Source of the DNA: Polyangium sp. y55x31
Lineage (GTDB): Bacteria; Myxococcota_A; Polyangia; Polyangiales; Polyangiaceae
Reading direction: 5' to 3'
DNA: 64,000 bases
Assembly (NCBI RefSeq): GCF_029946505.1
Contig: NZ_JARZHG010000002.1
Location: 434,001-498,000, forward strand
Shown: positions 8,658 to 18,161 of the stretch, piece by piece
Numbering within the stretch: position 1 is the stretch's first letter
Layout of the letters: the number at the start of each line of letters is the position of its first letter
Made by a program: the position numbers and the translations under genes
The notes under the pieces: model-generated
What the model saw: only the letters and a program-made list of their open reading frames with translations
What the model was told of the DNA's origin: nothing
The model's database searches: none

Positions 8658-9104
8658 ATGAGATCACTCCTCCTCGGGTGCGTGTTCGCCACCTGCGTAC
8701 TCGCTTGCAGCAACAACTCTGCTCAGCAGCCGGCGCCGGGTCCCGGCGCGGCCCCCGAGGCGCGACCGATCGCGGCCGCCAGCACCCAGGCCGACGCGCG
8801 TGCCGCGGCGACCGCGGCCGATCTGCCGCTCCTCCGGACCGCCGATCGCGCGGTCGTGGCCTGGTCCGCCGGCGGCACGGCCGAGAAGCGCGGGCAGGAG
8901 CTTTCGGCGCTCGTGGAGGCCCTGCGCGTGACCGATGCGCAGCCGAGCGGCGGCAAACAGTTCGCGCAGATCACGTTCTATCGCGGCGAGACGCTTCTGC
9001 GCGAGGTGTGGGTCTTCGCCGACGGCGAGTGGGGGTTCGTGCGTCCTGGCACCGCCTGGACGGTGGGCGCGTCACCGGCCCTGGGTGATTTGGTCAAGCG
9101 TTAG
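8658..9104 (+). CDS. Hypothetical lipoprotein
   Basis: 148 residues with a clear lipoprotein signal (LLLGCVFATCVLACSNN, cysteine 17 as the lipidation site). An Ala/Pro-rich linker to about residue 50 precedes a compact domain (LLRTADRAVVAWSAGGTAEK to FVRPGTAWTVG) that looks like a small alpha/beta fold with two strands near the end (ITFYRGETLLREVWVFADGEWG). Function unknown. The following gene starts 38 bases downstream on the same strand. Confidence 0.65.
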   Translation: MRSLLLGCVFATCVLACSNNSAQQPAPGPGAAPEARPIAAASTQADARAAATAADLPLLRTADRAVVAWSAGGTAEKRGQELSALVEALRVTDAQPSGGKQFAQITFYRGETLLREVWVFADGEWGFVRPGTAWTVGASPALGDLVKR

Positions 9105-9142
9105 TCCGCGATCGGCGCCCTCGAACCGTGGTAGAAGGGGGC

Positions 9143-9775
9143 ATGGAATTCGATACCGCCTCCGGCCGCGCCTTCCTCGAGCTTCCGGAGGGCTACGCGC
9201 TCCCGGACATCGACAACCTGATGCACGACGCGCGAGCGATCCTGCTCCACACGGTGAACCTCCGGACCGAGACGCGCGCCGCCGGGATCCAGATCTCGCC
9301 CATATGGGAGCCCCACGACGGACAGGCCGCGCTCCGCGCGACGATCGTGCCCGCCGAGATCGAAGCGCGGCACTTCGAGGGCAAAGGCATGATGGCCCTC
9401 CGCAATCCGGAGGCGCTCACCATGATCGCCGACGTCGTCGAGATCCTCGCGGACGAGCCGGCCGTCGCCGCGCAGGCGCTCCTGGTGACCGCGTCGGTCT
9501 GGATCAGCAAGGAGGCGCCGATTCGTCCGCTCGGCCTGCCCTACAAGGGCCACTTCAAGCTCTTGACGCTGGTCATTGCGGATTTCTTGCGCAAGATCGG
9601 CGCCGGCTTCGACGAGCTCGAATGGCTCACGTCGATCGGGCTCCTCAGCGCCTACCACAATCCCGACGAAGACCCTCCGGCCGAGCAAGTGCGCGCCTCC
9701 GCGCGCGACAAGACGCTGCAGCTCGTCGCGGAAGAAGAGGCGTGGATGGCGGCGCTCATGAACAAAGCGGAGTGA
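9143..9775 (+). CDS. Hypothetical cytosolic protein
   Basis: 210 residues from ATG 9143 (MEFDTASGRAF); a GAAGGGGGC ribosome site just before it favours this over the in-frame GTG at 9128. No export signal. Helical and acidic; contains NLMHDARAILLHTVNLRTE and a C-terminal LVAEEEAWMAALMNKAE. Family not recognised. It meets the next gene end to end: its TGA at 9773-9775 abuts the convergent stop at 9776. Confidence 0.6.
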   Translation: MEFDTASGRAFLELPEGYALPDIDNLMHDARAILLHTVNLRTETRAAGIQISPIWEPHDGQAALRATIVPAEIEARHFEGKGMMALRNPEALTMIADVVEILADEPAVAAQALLVTASVWISKEAPIRPLGLPYKGHFKLLTLVIADFLRKIGAGFDELEWLTSIGLLSAYHNPDEDPPAEQVRASARDKTLQLVAEEEAWMAALMNKAE

Positions 9776-10210
9776 TCACCGCTTGAGCGACAAGAGCGCA
9801 GGCCCGGCGGACGTGTTTCCGCAGGTGGCCGTGAGCTCGTCGCAGGCCGAGACGTTCACGTCGACCACGACGTCCTTGCTCCGGCGGAACGGGGACGAGC
9901 CATTCGGTACCACGAGGATCAGCGTTTCCTTCGGCCCCCCGTCGCATACGAGGGCATCTTCGAAGGCAGACCCGTTCACGACCTCGCTCCCGGACGCCTG
10001 GTAAAGCTGCACGAACACGCTCGGGGACGTGCTGCCCTTGGGGCACGTGTACACGATCGGAATGCCGATCAAGGCTCCGTTCAGGAACTGGGCCTTGGCG
10101 CCCATCTCGATCGAGAGCCCCTCCATCGCGTGCGCCGTCCCCGGCACGAGCGGCAAAGCCGTCCCCGCGAGCCCGAGAACCGCCCCGAGCGTGCAAAGCA
10201 TCTGTTTCAT
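9776..10210 (-). CDS. Exported hypothetical protein
   Basis: 144 residues starting MKQMLCTLG; this ATG is preferred to the one 39 bases upstream because it directly begins a Sec signal with a cleavage site after GTAHA. The mature domain has four cysteines (VYTCPKG, LVCDGG, SACDELTATCGN) and strand-rich text (TLILVVPNGSS, DVVVDVNVSACDE), suggesting a small disulfide-bonded beta protein of the periplasm or surface. Unknown function. The promoter should lie in 10211-10330. Confidence 0.65.
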   Translation of the reverse strand: MKQMLCTLGAVLGLAGTALPLVPGTAHAMEGLSIEMGAKAQFLNGALIGIPIVYTCPKGSTSPSVFVQLYQASGSEVVNGSAFEDALVCDGGPKETLILVVPNGSSPFRRSKDVVVDVNVSACDELTATCGNTSAGPALLSLKR

Positions 10211-10330
10211 GTCCATTCCCCCCATGTGTGTATTCGGATCAGCCCCCATGAGCGCAAGAGGCCTACACGAAATCGAGGGGGGGACGCCCCAAATCGAGAG
10301 GCTGTCATCGTTCCGGACGAAGGGTTCGTT

Positions 10331-11254
10331 TCAGGCGCGACGTCGCCCGCGCGCAGGCGGAGCGGGCGCCGGCTCCGTCGGCAGCGTCGCGCGAAGGTGC
10401 GAAGCGATGGCATCGATGCGCGGCGAGCCGCGATTTTCGATCCGATAGAGCGCATACACCGGCACGAGGGGCAGCGTCGCCTCCGGCAGGAGCACGCGCA
10501 AAGAACCGTCGGCCATGGCGTCCTTCACGACGAAGTCCGGAAACGCGGCAATGCCCAGGCCCGCCTCCACCGCCGATCGAATGCCGAGCAACGTGGCCAC
10601 CCGAAGCTTCGGCACCATGGTGACCGTACGCTTCTCGCCATCCTCGACGAAGTGCCACGTCGCGGGGCTCGAAAGGCCGAGCACCGCCGCGTGGCTCGCG
10701 AGCGAATCGACCGTGCGCGGCAGCCCGTGACGACGAAGATAGGCCGGTGACGCCACGAGGACGCGCGGGAACGTCGCGATGGACTGCGCGACGAGGTTCG
10801 TCGTATCCGGCAGCGCCATGCCCGCGCGCACGGCAATGTCGACGCCTTCGCCCACGAGCTCGGCTTCGTGGTCCTCGAGGCGCATCTCGAGCTCCAGCGC
10901 CGGATGGGCGTCGAGCAGCGCAGGCAACGCCGGCACGATCCGCATCACCCCCAGCGTGACGGACGCGGAGACGACGACGCGGCCCCCGATCGCCCGGTCG
11001 GGCCGCACGCTCGCCATCGCGGCGTCGGCTTCGCGCACGAGCCGCGTCGCGTGCTCGAAAAACCGCCTCCCCTCGTCGGTGAGGTGAAGGCTGCGCGTCG
11101 TGCGCACGAAGAGCTTCGCGCCGAGCTCCTCTTCGAGCGTGCCGATCTGCCGGCTGATCGCCGCGAGCGAGAGCCCGAGCGAACGCGCCGCGGACGAGAA
11201 CGAACCGGCTTCGACGATACGAACGAGCGTGCGCGCCCGGCCCAGGAAGTCCAT
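10331..11254 (-). CDS. LysR-family transcriptional regulator
   Basis: 307 residues from MDFLGR. The N-terminal winged helix-turn-helix (GSFSSAARSLGLSLAAISRQ, then LEEELGAKLFVRTTR) and LysR substrate-binding domain (GRVVVSASVTLGVMRIVPALP to the end) are complete, with a PXXLXXHG-type phrase AYLRRHGLPRTV. It belongs to the large CrgA-like LysR group. The gene diverges from the SDR gene with 154 bases between starts, the usual arrangement for a LysR regulator controlling its neighbour. The ligand is unknown. Confidence 0.9.
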   Translation of the reverse strand: MDFLGRARTLVRIVEAGSFSSAARSLGLSLAAISRQIGTLEEELGAKLFVRTTRSLHLTDEGRRFFEHATRLVREADAAMASVRPDRAIGGRVVVSASVTLGVMRIVPALPALLDAHPALELEMRLEDHEAELVGEGVDIAVRAGMALPDTTNLVAQSIATFPRVLVASPAYLRRHGLPRTVDSLASHAAVLGLSSPATWHFVEDGEKRTVTMVPKLRVATLLGIRSAVEAGLGIAAFPDFVVKDAMADGSLRVLLPEATLPLVPVYALYRIENRGSPRIDAIASHLRATLPTEPAPAPPARGRRRA

Positions 11255-11283
11255 GGACCGGATGCACCGCATCCTTCAGCTTT

Positions 11284-11302
11284 TTGCAAGAGTAGATTGC
11301 AA
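11284..11302. promoter_or_regulatory. Candidate LysR operator: two TTGCAA boxes
   Basis: In the divergent LysR/SDR spacer, TTGCAA occurs at 11284-11289 and again at 11297-11302. The hexamer is its own reverse complement, so the pair also forms an inverted repeat. It stands in the least GC-rich part of the spacer, close to the regulator's start. LysR proteins bind such dyads (T-N11-A type). A candidate only; no second copy elsewhere supports it. Confidence 0.3.
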
Positions 11303-11408
11303 TTGTCTCGTCTGCCGCAGCTCGACGGGCGGGTGCATGTTCTGCGCATCGATGCCGGACGGGGACCGCGAAGGCCGCGGGACACCGGCTCGCTGGAGAG
11401 CGAACATC

Positions 11409-12146
11409 ATGGGCAAGCTGCAGAACAAGGTCGTCCTCGTCACGGGTGGAACCACGGGCATCGGGCTCGCCGCGGCTCGGCTCTTCGCGGCCGAAGGCGC
11501 GAAGGTCACCGTCACCGGCACGAATCCGCGGTCGGTCGAAGCCGCCCGCAAGGAGCTCGAAGGCATTGCCGAGGTCGTCGTTTCGGACGCCGGATCGAGC
11601 GCAGACATCCAGGCGCTCGCCGGGCGTTTCGCCGCGGAGGGCACGGGCGTCGACGTCCTCTTCCTCAATGCGGGCGTCGCCAAGTTCGGCCCCATCACCT
11701 CGCTCGACGAGGCCGCCTTCGACGATTCGTTCCGCATCAACGTGCGGGGCCCCTGGCTTTACATCAAGCACTTCGCGCCGCTCCTCCGGCGCGGCGGCGC
11801 CATCGTGGTGAACAGCTCGATCAACAATCAGCTCGGCATGCCGGGATCGAGCGCCTACGCGGCCTCGAAAGCGGCGCTCCGGTCGATCGTGCGCGTCGCC
11901 GCGGCGGAGCTTTCCGAGTCAGGCATTCGCGTGAACGCCGTGAGCCCCGGACCGATCGAGACGCCGCTCCACGATAAGCTCGGCTTCCCCGCGAGCTTCG
12001 CGCAAGCGCTGATTGCGCAGATCCCCATGCGGCGCTTCGGTACGGCGGACGAGGTGGCCAAGGCGGCCCTCTTCCTCGCGAGCGACGACGCCTCGTACAT
12101 GACCGGCGAAGAGATCGTGCTCGACGGCGGAATGACCCGGGTGTGA
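11409..12146 (+). CDS. SDR-family oxidoreductase
   Basis: 245 residues. Classical short-chain dehydrogenase/reductase: cofactor motif TGGTTGIG at residues 12-19, NAG in LFLNAGVAKFG, catalytic N111, S136-S137, Y150 and K154 (YAASK), and the terminal FLASDDASYMTGEEIVLDGG. Residues TGTNPRS after beta-2 have no acidic end, consistent with NADP(H) rather than NAD(H). Substrate unknown. The longer frame starting upstream runs through the regulatory spacer and is rejected. It is probably regulated by the divergent LysR protein. Confidence 0.9.
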   Translation: MGKLQNKVVLVTGGTTGIGLAAARLFAAEGAKVTVTGTNPRSVEAARKELEGIAEVVVSDAGSSADIQALAGRFAAEGTGVDVLFLNAGVAKFGPITSLDEAAFDDSFRINVRGPWLYIKHFAPLLRRGGAIVVNSSINNQLGMPGSSAYAASKAALRSIVRVAAAELSESGIRVNAVSPGPIETPLHDKLGFPASFAQALIAQIPMRRFGTADEVAKAALFLASDDASYMTGEEIVLDGGMTRV

Positions 12147-12399
12147 TGCCGTGGACCGCTCGCCGGCGATCGGCAGCGATGGCACGCCCTCGGGATCGGG
12201 GACGCCCTTGCTCGCGGGGCGCCTTCGTTCCGGACAGCAGCCGCGTGGGCGCCGTCCGAGGTGCGAGTTCTCCGTATTGAAGCACGCCGCCCCTTTGGCT
12301 ACGTTCACCGACGACCGTGCCGGCGAAGAGCCCGCGCGGATGCGCGGACGCGCACGATGCGCCGGGCCGATCGCTCGGCTTTCCTGCGAGGAGGATGAA

Positions 12400-13983
12400 A
12401 TGGGCCAGGTGGTGATGGACCGAGGGGCGGGGAGCGTTGCGGGGAGCGGTCCGGGCGCCAATGGGCACGCGGCGACGAAGATCCGGAGCTACGCGCCCGC
12501 CACGGGCGAGCTCCTCGGCGAGGTGAAGGTCACCTCCGCCGACGAGGTCAAGCGAGCCGTCGAGCGGGCGCGGCGCGCGCAGGAGGCCTGGGGCGCGCTG
12601 CCCGTCGAGGAGCGCTGCGAGCGCGTGCTGCGCTTCCGCGACGCCATCGTCGACCGCGTCGACGAGATCGTCGACCTGCTCGTGCGCGAGTGCGGAAAAC
12701 CCCGCCACGAGGCCCTGCTCCACGAGGTCATGGTCGCCGCCGACATCGCGACCTTCTTCGCCAAGGCCGCGCCGAGCGTCCTCGCGCCGCACGAGGTGAA
12801 GCTCCACCTGATGAAGCACCGCCGGAGCTTCATCCACTACAAACCGCGCGGCGTCGTGGCCGTGATCTCGCCCTGGAACTACCCGTTCCAGCTCCCCTTG
12901 CGCGACGCCATCCTCGCGCTGCTCGCGGGCAACGCCGTCGTCATCAAGCCGAGCGAGGTCACGCCGCTCATCGCGCAGAAGGCCAAGGAGGTCTGGGACA
13001 GCGCGGGCCTGCCCGAGGATCTGCTCCAGATCGTCCCCGGCTTCGGGCCGACGGGCGCGGCGCTCATCGAGGCGCAGCCCGACTTCGTGATCCTCACGGG
13101 CAGCGTCGCCACAGGCCGCAGGGTCGCGGCCGCGTGCGGCGAGCGGCTCATCCCGTGCGTGATGGAGCTCGGCGGCAAGGCGCCGCTCATCGCCTGCGCC
13201 GACGCCGACGTCGAGCGCACCGCGCGCGCCATCGTGTTCGGCGGCTTCTCGAACGCGGGCCAGGTCTGCGTCTCCGTCGAGCGCGTCTACGCGCACCGCG
13301 AGGTGCACGACAAGCTCGTCGATCGCGTCGTCGAGCTGACGAAGGAGCTCCGGCAGGGTGATCCGAGCGCCGAGTTCGTCGACGTCGGCGCGATCATCTT
13401 CCCGCACCAGATCGACGTGGCCGAGAAGCACATCGCTGACGCGGTGCAGAAGGGCGCCACGGTGCGCGCGGGCGGCAAGCGGCGTGAGGGGCCGGGGCAG
13501 TTCTTCGAGCCGACCGTGATCGACGGCTGCAACCACCAGATGACCGTGATGACCGAAGAGATCTTCGGGCCGATCGTGCCGATCATGCGCGTCTCGACCG
13601 AGGAAGAGGCGCTTCGCCTCGCGAACGACTCGCACCTCGGTTTGAACGCGTACGTCTTTTCGCGCGACCGTGATCACGCGACGCGTCTTGCCGAGCGCGT
13701 CGAGGCGGGCAGCGTGCTCGTGAACGACGTGCTGACGAACGGCGGCACGCCCGACACGCCCTTCGGCGGCATCAAGGCGAGCGGCTTCGGCCGTGCGATG
13801 GGTGAAGAGGGACTGCGGGAGATGTGCAACATCAAGCACGTCAGCGTCGAGCGTGTCGGCATGGGCAGCAAGGACCCGCTCTGGTTCCCGTACACGGCCC
13901 AAAGTTATGGCTGGTTCCGCAAAGGGCTCCGGGCGCTCTTCTCCGGCGGCGGACTCTTGCAGCGCATTGGCGAGATCCTGTAA
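12400..13983 (+). CDS. Aldehyde dehydrogenase family protein
   Basis: 527 residues from ATG 12400 with a GAGGAGG site 6-12 bases upstream; the frame is open further 5' but has no family sequence there. All ALDH signatures are present: N160 in ISPWNYPFQ, K183 in VIKPSE, FTGS-type ILTGSVATGR (G-motif), catalytic base E256 in MELGGK and nucleophile C290 in NAGQVC. The final 30 residues (WFRKGLRALFSGGGLL) form an amphipathic or hydrophobic tail, as in membrane-associated fatty-aldehyde-type enzymes. NAD(P)-dependent oxidation of an aldehyde to an acid; natural substrate not determinable. A 253-base spacer separates it from the SDR gene. Confidence 0.92.
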   Translation: MGQVVMDRGAGSVAGSGPGANGHAATKIRSYAPATGELLGEVKVTSADEVKRAVERARRAQEAWGALPVEERCERVLRFRDAIVDRVDEIVDLLVRECGKPRHEALLHEVMVAADIATFFAKAAPSVLAPHEVKLHLMKHRRSFIHYKPRGVVAVISPWNYPFQLPLRDAILALLAGNAVVIKPSEVTPLIAQKAKEVWDSAGLPEDLLQIVPGFGPTGAALIEAQPDFVILTGSVATGRRVAAACGERLIPCVMELGGKAPLIACADADVERTARAIVFGGFSNAGQVCVSVERVYAHREVHDKLVDRVVELTKELRQGDPSAEFVDVGAIIFPHQIDVAEKHIADAVQKGATVRAGGKRREGPGQFFEPTVIDGCNHQMTVMTEEIFGPIVPIMRVSTEEEALRLANDSHLGLNAYVFSRDRDHATRLAERVEAGSVLVNDVLTNGGTPDTPFGGIKASGFGRAMGEEGLREMCNIKHVSVERVGMGSKDPLWFPYTAQSYGWFRKGLRALFSGGGLLQRIGEIL

Positions 13984-14056
13984 TCAGGTGGCACTCGGGG
14001 GTGGTGGATGGGACCGGGCGCCCCACGCCACCGCCCCTGCCCTCCCTGCGCCGCGC

Positions 14057-15781
14057 ATGAAGTCCTGTCCCACGTGCAGCCTCCGCTATCCGAGCGAGAG
14101 CAACACTTGCTTCGCTGACGGCTCGACGCTCGTCGTGCTCCGGGATCCGTGGCTCGGCAGCACCGTCGCGGGCAGGTACGTGCTCGACGAGCTCATCGGC
14201 ATCGGCGGCATGGCCTCCGTGTACCGCGCGCGCTTCCTGCTCACGGACAGACCCTGCGCGGTGAAGCTCCTGAACCCGCAGCTCGCCTCGGATCACACGA
14301 CGCGTGAGCGCTTCAACCGCGAGGCGAAGCTCGCGCAGAGGCTCGCGCACCCGAACATCATCGAGATCTTCGATCACGGCGACGCGGAGGACGGCACGCC
14401 GTTTCTCGTGATGGAACTGCTCGAAGGCGAGAGCCTCTCGGAGGTCATCGCGAGCGGCCCGGTGCCTCTCGCGCGCGCGCTGCCCATCGCGATCCAGATG
14501 ACGCGCGCGCTCGCCCGCGCCCACGACTTCGAGGTCATCCACCGTGATCTCAAGCCGGAGAACGTCTTCTTGCTCCGGGGCGACCGGGTCAAGCTCCTCG
14601 ATTTCGGCATCGCGCGCTGCGCGCAGGACGTGCGCCTGACGAACGCGGGCGAGGTCTTCGGCACGCCCGAGTACATGGCCCCCGAGCGCGCGACGTCCTC
14701 GGACGCGGGCCCGCCGGCCGATCTGTATGCGCTCGGCGTGATCCTCTTCGAGATGCTCACGCAGCGTCTGCCCTTCGACGCGCCGAGCCCCGCGCAGATC
14801 CTGAACAAGCACATGCTGGAGCCGCCGCCGCGCCTCGGCGAGCACCTGCCGGACGCGCCGCCCGCGCTCGATCAGCTCGTCTACGACCTCATGGCGAAGG
14901 GCCCCGACGGCCGGCCCGTCGACGCGCACCGGGTCCTCGCGACGCTCCAGGAGGTCAGCGAGGCCGCGCGGATCCCCTCGCCGCCCGATCTCGACGTAAT
15001 GCCGATCGCGCCGCCGCGCCCTTCATCCGCGGCCGCGGCGCAGCGCTGGAGCACGCGCGTCGAGATCGTCGAGCGCCTCGTCGGCAAGACCTACGGCGGC
15101 GCCCTGCCAGCCGAGGTCGCGCGCACGCTCGAGCAGATGAAGGCGTGCGTGAAGGAGCTCGCGGAGCTCCGCGAGCGCGGCATCGAGGAGCAACGCGCGC
15201 TCGACACGATCCACCGCGAGTGGAAAGAGGGCCGCTTCCGCCAGGGCAAGGCGATGGATCGGCTCACGGTGGACATCTCGCGGACGCGCGAGGAAGCGCG
15301 CGCGACCCGGGCCGGCATCGCGCCGCTCGCCGGCGCCGCGAGGTCGTTCGCGCCGCGCGTGCGCGAGGCACACCGGGAGCTCGTCTTCTGGGAGGGCCGG
15401 AGCGGCTTCCGCGAGCCCTACCGCGAGCTCGCGGCCGCGTACCGCGCGCTCGCCGATCTCGTCGACCTCTGGGCGAACGCGCGCCACGCCGAGCTCGAGG
15501 TCGAGGCGGCGGCGGTCGAGAAAGAGCGCGCGGTGGCCGAGGTGGATCAGCAGATCCGCGAGCTCCGGCACAGCCTCGTGATCGCGGATCGGGCGATGGA
15601 AGATCGCAAGGCGAAGCATTTCCTCGCGCTCGCGGACGTCGGGCGGCGCGCGGAGAAGCTCGAGATGGAGCTCTTGCGATCGTCGGGTCGGATCTGCGCG
15701 CCGCTCCGAGGCCGCGCGGATCTCGCGCCCTTTTTCGCGGAGCTCGCGGGCGCTCCCCCTCTGGCGGCGGCGCCCGCGTAG
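14057..15781 (+). CDS. Serine/threonine protein kinase (Hanks type) with coiled-coil tail
   Basis: 574 residues. A short zinc-ribbon-like head (CPTCSLRYPSESNTC, residues 4-18) precedes a complete kinase domain at about 41-300: GIGGMASVY loop, K70, HRDLKPEN (162-169), DFG (182-184), GTPEYMAPE. Such PknB-like kinases are abundant in myxobacteria. Unlike many, it has no membrane helix; residues about 345-560 are strongly helical and charged (repeated E/R/K heptads), a likely coiled coil for dimerisation or partner binding. Cytoplasmic signalling; target unknown. It follows ALDH by 73 bases on the same strand. Confidence 0.9.
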   Translation: MKSCPTCSLRYPSESNTCFADGSTLVVLRDPWLGSTVAGRYVLDELIGIGGMASVYRARFLLTDRPCAVKLLNPQLASDHTTRERFNREAKLAQRLAHPNIIEIFDHGDAEDGTPFLVMELLEGESLSEVIASGPVPLARALPIAIQMTRALARAHDFEVIHRDLKPENVFLLRGDRVKLLDFGIARCAQDVRLTNAGEVFGTPEYMAPERATSSDAGPPADLYALGVILFEMLTQRLPFDAPSPAQILNKHMLEPPPRLGEHLPDAPPALDQLVYDLMAKGPDGRPVDAHRVLATLQEVSEAARIPSPPDLDVMPIAPPRPSSAAAAQRWSTRVEIVERLVGKTYGGALPAEVARTLEQMKACVKELAELRERGIEEQRALDTIHREWKEGRFRQGKAMDRLTVDISRTREEARATRAGIAPLAGAARSFAPRVREAHRELVFWEGRSGFREPYRELAAAYRALADLVDLWANARHAELEVEAAAVEKERAVAEVDQQIRELRHSLVIADRAMEDRKAKHFLALADVGRRAEKLEMELLRSSGRICAPLRGRADLAPFFAELAGAPPLAAAPA

Positions 15782-15883
15782 CTTCCCCCGAGAGAGCTGT
15801 TGGGGATGACGTGACGTTTGTGAGATGATGTCTGCGGGGCGGGAGATCGCGCCGCGTTTCGAGGCGCGAGACCTCGCGAAAGC

Positions 15884-16141
15884 ATGTCGGGGAAGGTCAA
15901 GCAGATCATCGACGCCATCGTCGCCCATCGATCGCGGGGCAACCCGACGATGGCCGGGTTCGTCCGCGCGAAGCTCATGCTGAAGGGCATCGATCCTTCG
16001 AAGCACACGGACACCACCTCCGACGATCCCGAAGTCCTGCGCAAGCTCGAGGCCCTCGCGCGCGAGCTCGGCGTCGACCTGTCGGCGCAGCCCGCGGGCG
16101 TGTCGTGGCGACCGCCGCCGTCCTCGGGCCCGCAACGCTAG
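15884..16141 (+). CDS. Small hypothetical protein
   Basis: 85 residues, MSGKVKQIIDAIVAHRSRGN at the start, basic and helical in its first half, proline-rich at the end. Contains a pattern (TMAGFVRAKLMLKGIDP) recurring in small proteins annotated next to FIST genes in related myxobacteria, as far as I recall. It ends 28 bases before the FIST gene and is likely co-transcribed with it. Confidence 0.6.
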   Translation: MSGKVKQIIDAIVAHRSRGNPTMAGFVRAKLMLKGIDPSKHTDTTSDDPEVLRKLEALARELGVDLSAQPAGVSWRPPPSSGPQR

Positions 16142-16169
16142 CCATCTTCTTCGAGAGCACGCAGGAGGA

Positions 16170-17285
16170 GTGTCAAACGTGCCCGTTCGAACTGCCCATG
16201 CGACCGTGATCGGCGCAGACGACGTCGCGCGCGCCATGCGCGCGGAGCTCGCCTCGGTCGAGCCCGTCGTGGTCCTGTATTTCGCCGGCGGCCGCCGCGA
16301 TCCTCGCGCCCTCGCCGAGGCGATGCAGCGCGCGTTTCCAGGCGCGCTCGTGGTCGGCTGCACGACGGCCGGCGAGCGTGAAGGCCGCGCATGGCGCAAG
16401 GGCTCGGTCGTCGCGATGGCGCTCGGCAGCGAGATCGTGCGGGACGCGGCCGTCGCCGTGATCGAGGACGTCCGCAGTCGCGCCGACGTGAAGGACGCGC
16501 TCGCACCGCTCGAAACGCACTTCGGCCGGCCGCTTTCGAGCCTGGATCCCTCGCAGCACGTGGGCCTCCTGCTCATCGACGGCCTCAGCAACGCCGAGGA
16601 GCGCCTCATGGATCGGCTCGGCGACCTCACCGACATCCCGATCCTCGGCGGCTCGGCGGGCGACGACCTCACCTTCACGTCGACGTGGGTCGCGAAGGAC
16701 GGCATGGCCTTCACGAACGCCGCGGTCCTGCTCCTGCTCGAACCAGCCGTCCCGTTTCGCGCGTGGAAGACGCAGAGCTTCCGCCCGCTCGATCGCACGC
16801 TCCGCGTCACGGCCTGCGACGAGGCCGGGCGCGTCGTGCATGCGTTCGACGGCAAACCCGCGGCGGCTCGGTACGCCGAGGTGCTCGGGATCCCGCCGGA
16901 GGAGCTCGCGCATCACTTCCAGAACCACCCGCTCGGCCTGATGGTCGGCGACGAACCTTTCGTGCGGAGCCCGCAGCAGATCCGCGGCGAGAGCGTGGTC
17001 TTCTACTGCAACGTCCCCGAAGGCACGGTCCTCACGGTGCTCGAAGCGAGCGACATCGTGGAGGACACGCGCCGCGCGCTCGCGACGGCCCGCGAGGAGC
17101 TCGGCGGCGCGTCGGCGCTCATCGGCTTCGACTGCGTGCTGCGCACGCTGGAGATCGAGACACGTGGCCTCGTCGAGCCATACGGCACGATCTTCGAGGG
17201 CATCCCGACGGTCGGGTTCAGCACGTACGGCGAGCAGTTCCTCGGCCACGTGAACCAGACGGCGACGATGCTCCTCTTCGGCTGA
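16170..17285 (+). CDS. FIST N- and C-domain sensor protein
   Basis: 371 residues from GTG 16170, with AGGAGG six bases upstream. The N-terminal FIST domain (about 30-215) includes GALVVGCTTAGER, then LLLIDGLSNAEERLM and ILGGSAGDDL; the C-terminal FIST_C domain follows (about 220-365) with ARYAEVLGI, HPLGLMVGDE and a final GIPTVGFSTYGEQFLG. FIST domains are predicted to bind small ligands and occur in signal-transduction proteins. No output domain is attached here, so it must pass its signal to a partner, possibly the small protein encoded just upstream or the nearby kinase. Confidence 0.88.
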   Translation: MSNVPVRTAHATVIGADDVARAMRAELASVEPVVVLYFAGGRRDPRALAEAMQRAFPGALVVGCTTAGEREGRAWRKGSVVAMALGSEIVRDAAVAVIEDVRSRADVKDALAPLETHFGRPLSSLDPSQHVGLLLIDGLSNAEERLMDRLGDLTDIPILGGSAGDDLTFTSTWVAKDGMAFTNAAVLLLLEPAVPFRAWKTQSFRPLDRTLRVTACDEAGRVVHAFDGKPAAARYAEVLGIPPEELAHHFQNHPLGLMVGDEPFVRSPQQIRGESVVFYCNVPEGTVLTVLEASDIVEDTRRALATAREELGGASALIGFDCVLRTLEIETRGLVEPYGTIFEGIPTVGFSTYGEQFLGHVNQTATMLLFG

Positions 17286-17353
17286 GATCACCGCCTCGCA
17301 CGAGCTCGCCGCGGGGCTTCCGATGGGCCAGCGTGGGCTCCATCTGCCCTTGC

Positions 17354-18142
17354 ATGGCGTTCGAGGGGATCCTCTTCGACGTGGATGGCGTGCTCGTCGA
17401 TTCGCCGCACGAGCGGGCCTGGCGGGAGACCTTGGAGGAGCTCATGCGAGGCCCGTGGAAGGACCTCGCAGCGCGATCGCGGTACACACCGGCGCGCTTC
17501 GACACGGCGGTCTACCAGGAGATCGTCGCGGGCAAACCTCGCGAGGACGGGGCACGCGCAGCGCTCGAGTACTTCGGCGTCCCCGACGCCGCGTCCCACG
17601 CCGCGGAGTACGGCGCCGCGAAACAAGCGAAGATCCTGGGTCTCATCCGGGAAGGCGCGTTCCAGGCCTTCCCGGACGCGTTACGGTTCGTGCTCGCGGT
17701 GCGCGACATGGGCTTGCCGATGGCGGTCGCGTCGTCATCGAAGAACGCAAACGAGCTGCTCGCGCGGATCGCCCTGCCCGAGCCGATGCCGGGCATCCGG
17801 CCGGATCCGCTCGGAAAAGAGCCGGGCACGACGCTCGTCGACCTCTTCGACGCAAACGTCTGCGGCCGGACGTTCCCGAGGGGCAAACCGTACCCGGACA
17901 TCTTCCTCGGCGCCGCAGCAGAGCTCGGCGTGCAGCCCGAAGCAGCGCTCGTGGTGGAGGACGCAACGTCGGGCGTTCAGGCCGCAAAGGCCGGCGGAAT
18001 GCGGGCGATCGGGGTGGCGCGTCTCGGGGACGAGGATCTCTTGCAGGCAGCAGGCGCGGACCTCGTGGTGACGTCCCTCGACGAGGTGGATCGGGACGCA
18101 CTCGCGCGGGGGAACCTCGCGCGCGTCAGGAAGGCGGCGTGA
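17354..18142 (+). CDS. HAD-superfamily hydrolase (beta-phosphoglucomutase-like)
   Basis: 262 residues. HAD motif I is FDVDGVLVDS (D9 nucleophile, D11 acid), motif II is AVASSSKNA, the lysine motif is GKPYPDIF, and motif III is VVEDATSGVQAAKAGG. The helical cap lies between motifs I and II. The closest named relatives are phosphatases and mutases of the beta-phosphoglucomutase subfamily; the cap carries no signature that would fix the sugar phosphate. The gene is followed by the hairpin element at 18162 that probably ends its transcript. Confidence 0.88.
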   Translation: MAFEGILFDVDGVLVDSPHERAWRETLEELMRGPWKDLAARSRYTPARFDTAVYQEIVAGKPREDGARAALEYFGVPDAASHAAEYGAAKQAKILGLIREGAFQAFPDALRFVLAVRDMGLPMAVASSSKNANELLARIALPEPMPGIRPDPLGKEPGTTLVDLFDANVCGRTFPRGKPYPDIFLGAAAELGVQPEAALVVEDATSGVQAAKAGGMRAIGVARLGDEDLLQAAGADLVVTSLDEVDRDALARGNLARVRKAA

Positions 18143-18161
18143 GCTGAGCTGAACCGTGGAG

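Noticed and set aside
11821-13902. A 693-codon minus-strand frame opposite SDR and aldehyde dehydrogenase.
   Set aside because: The opposite strand has complete ALDH and SDR motifs; this frame is a shadow.
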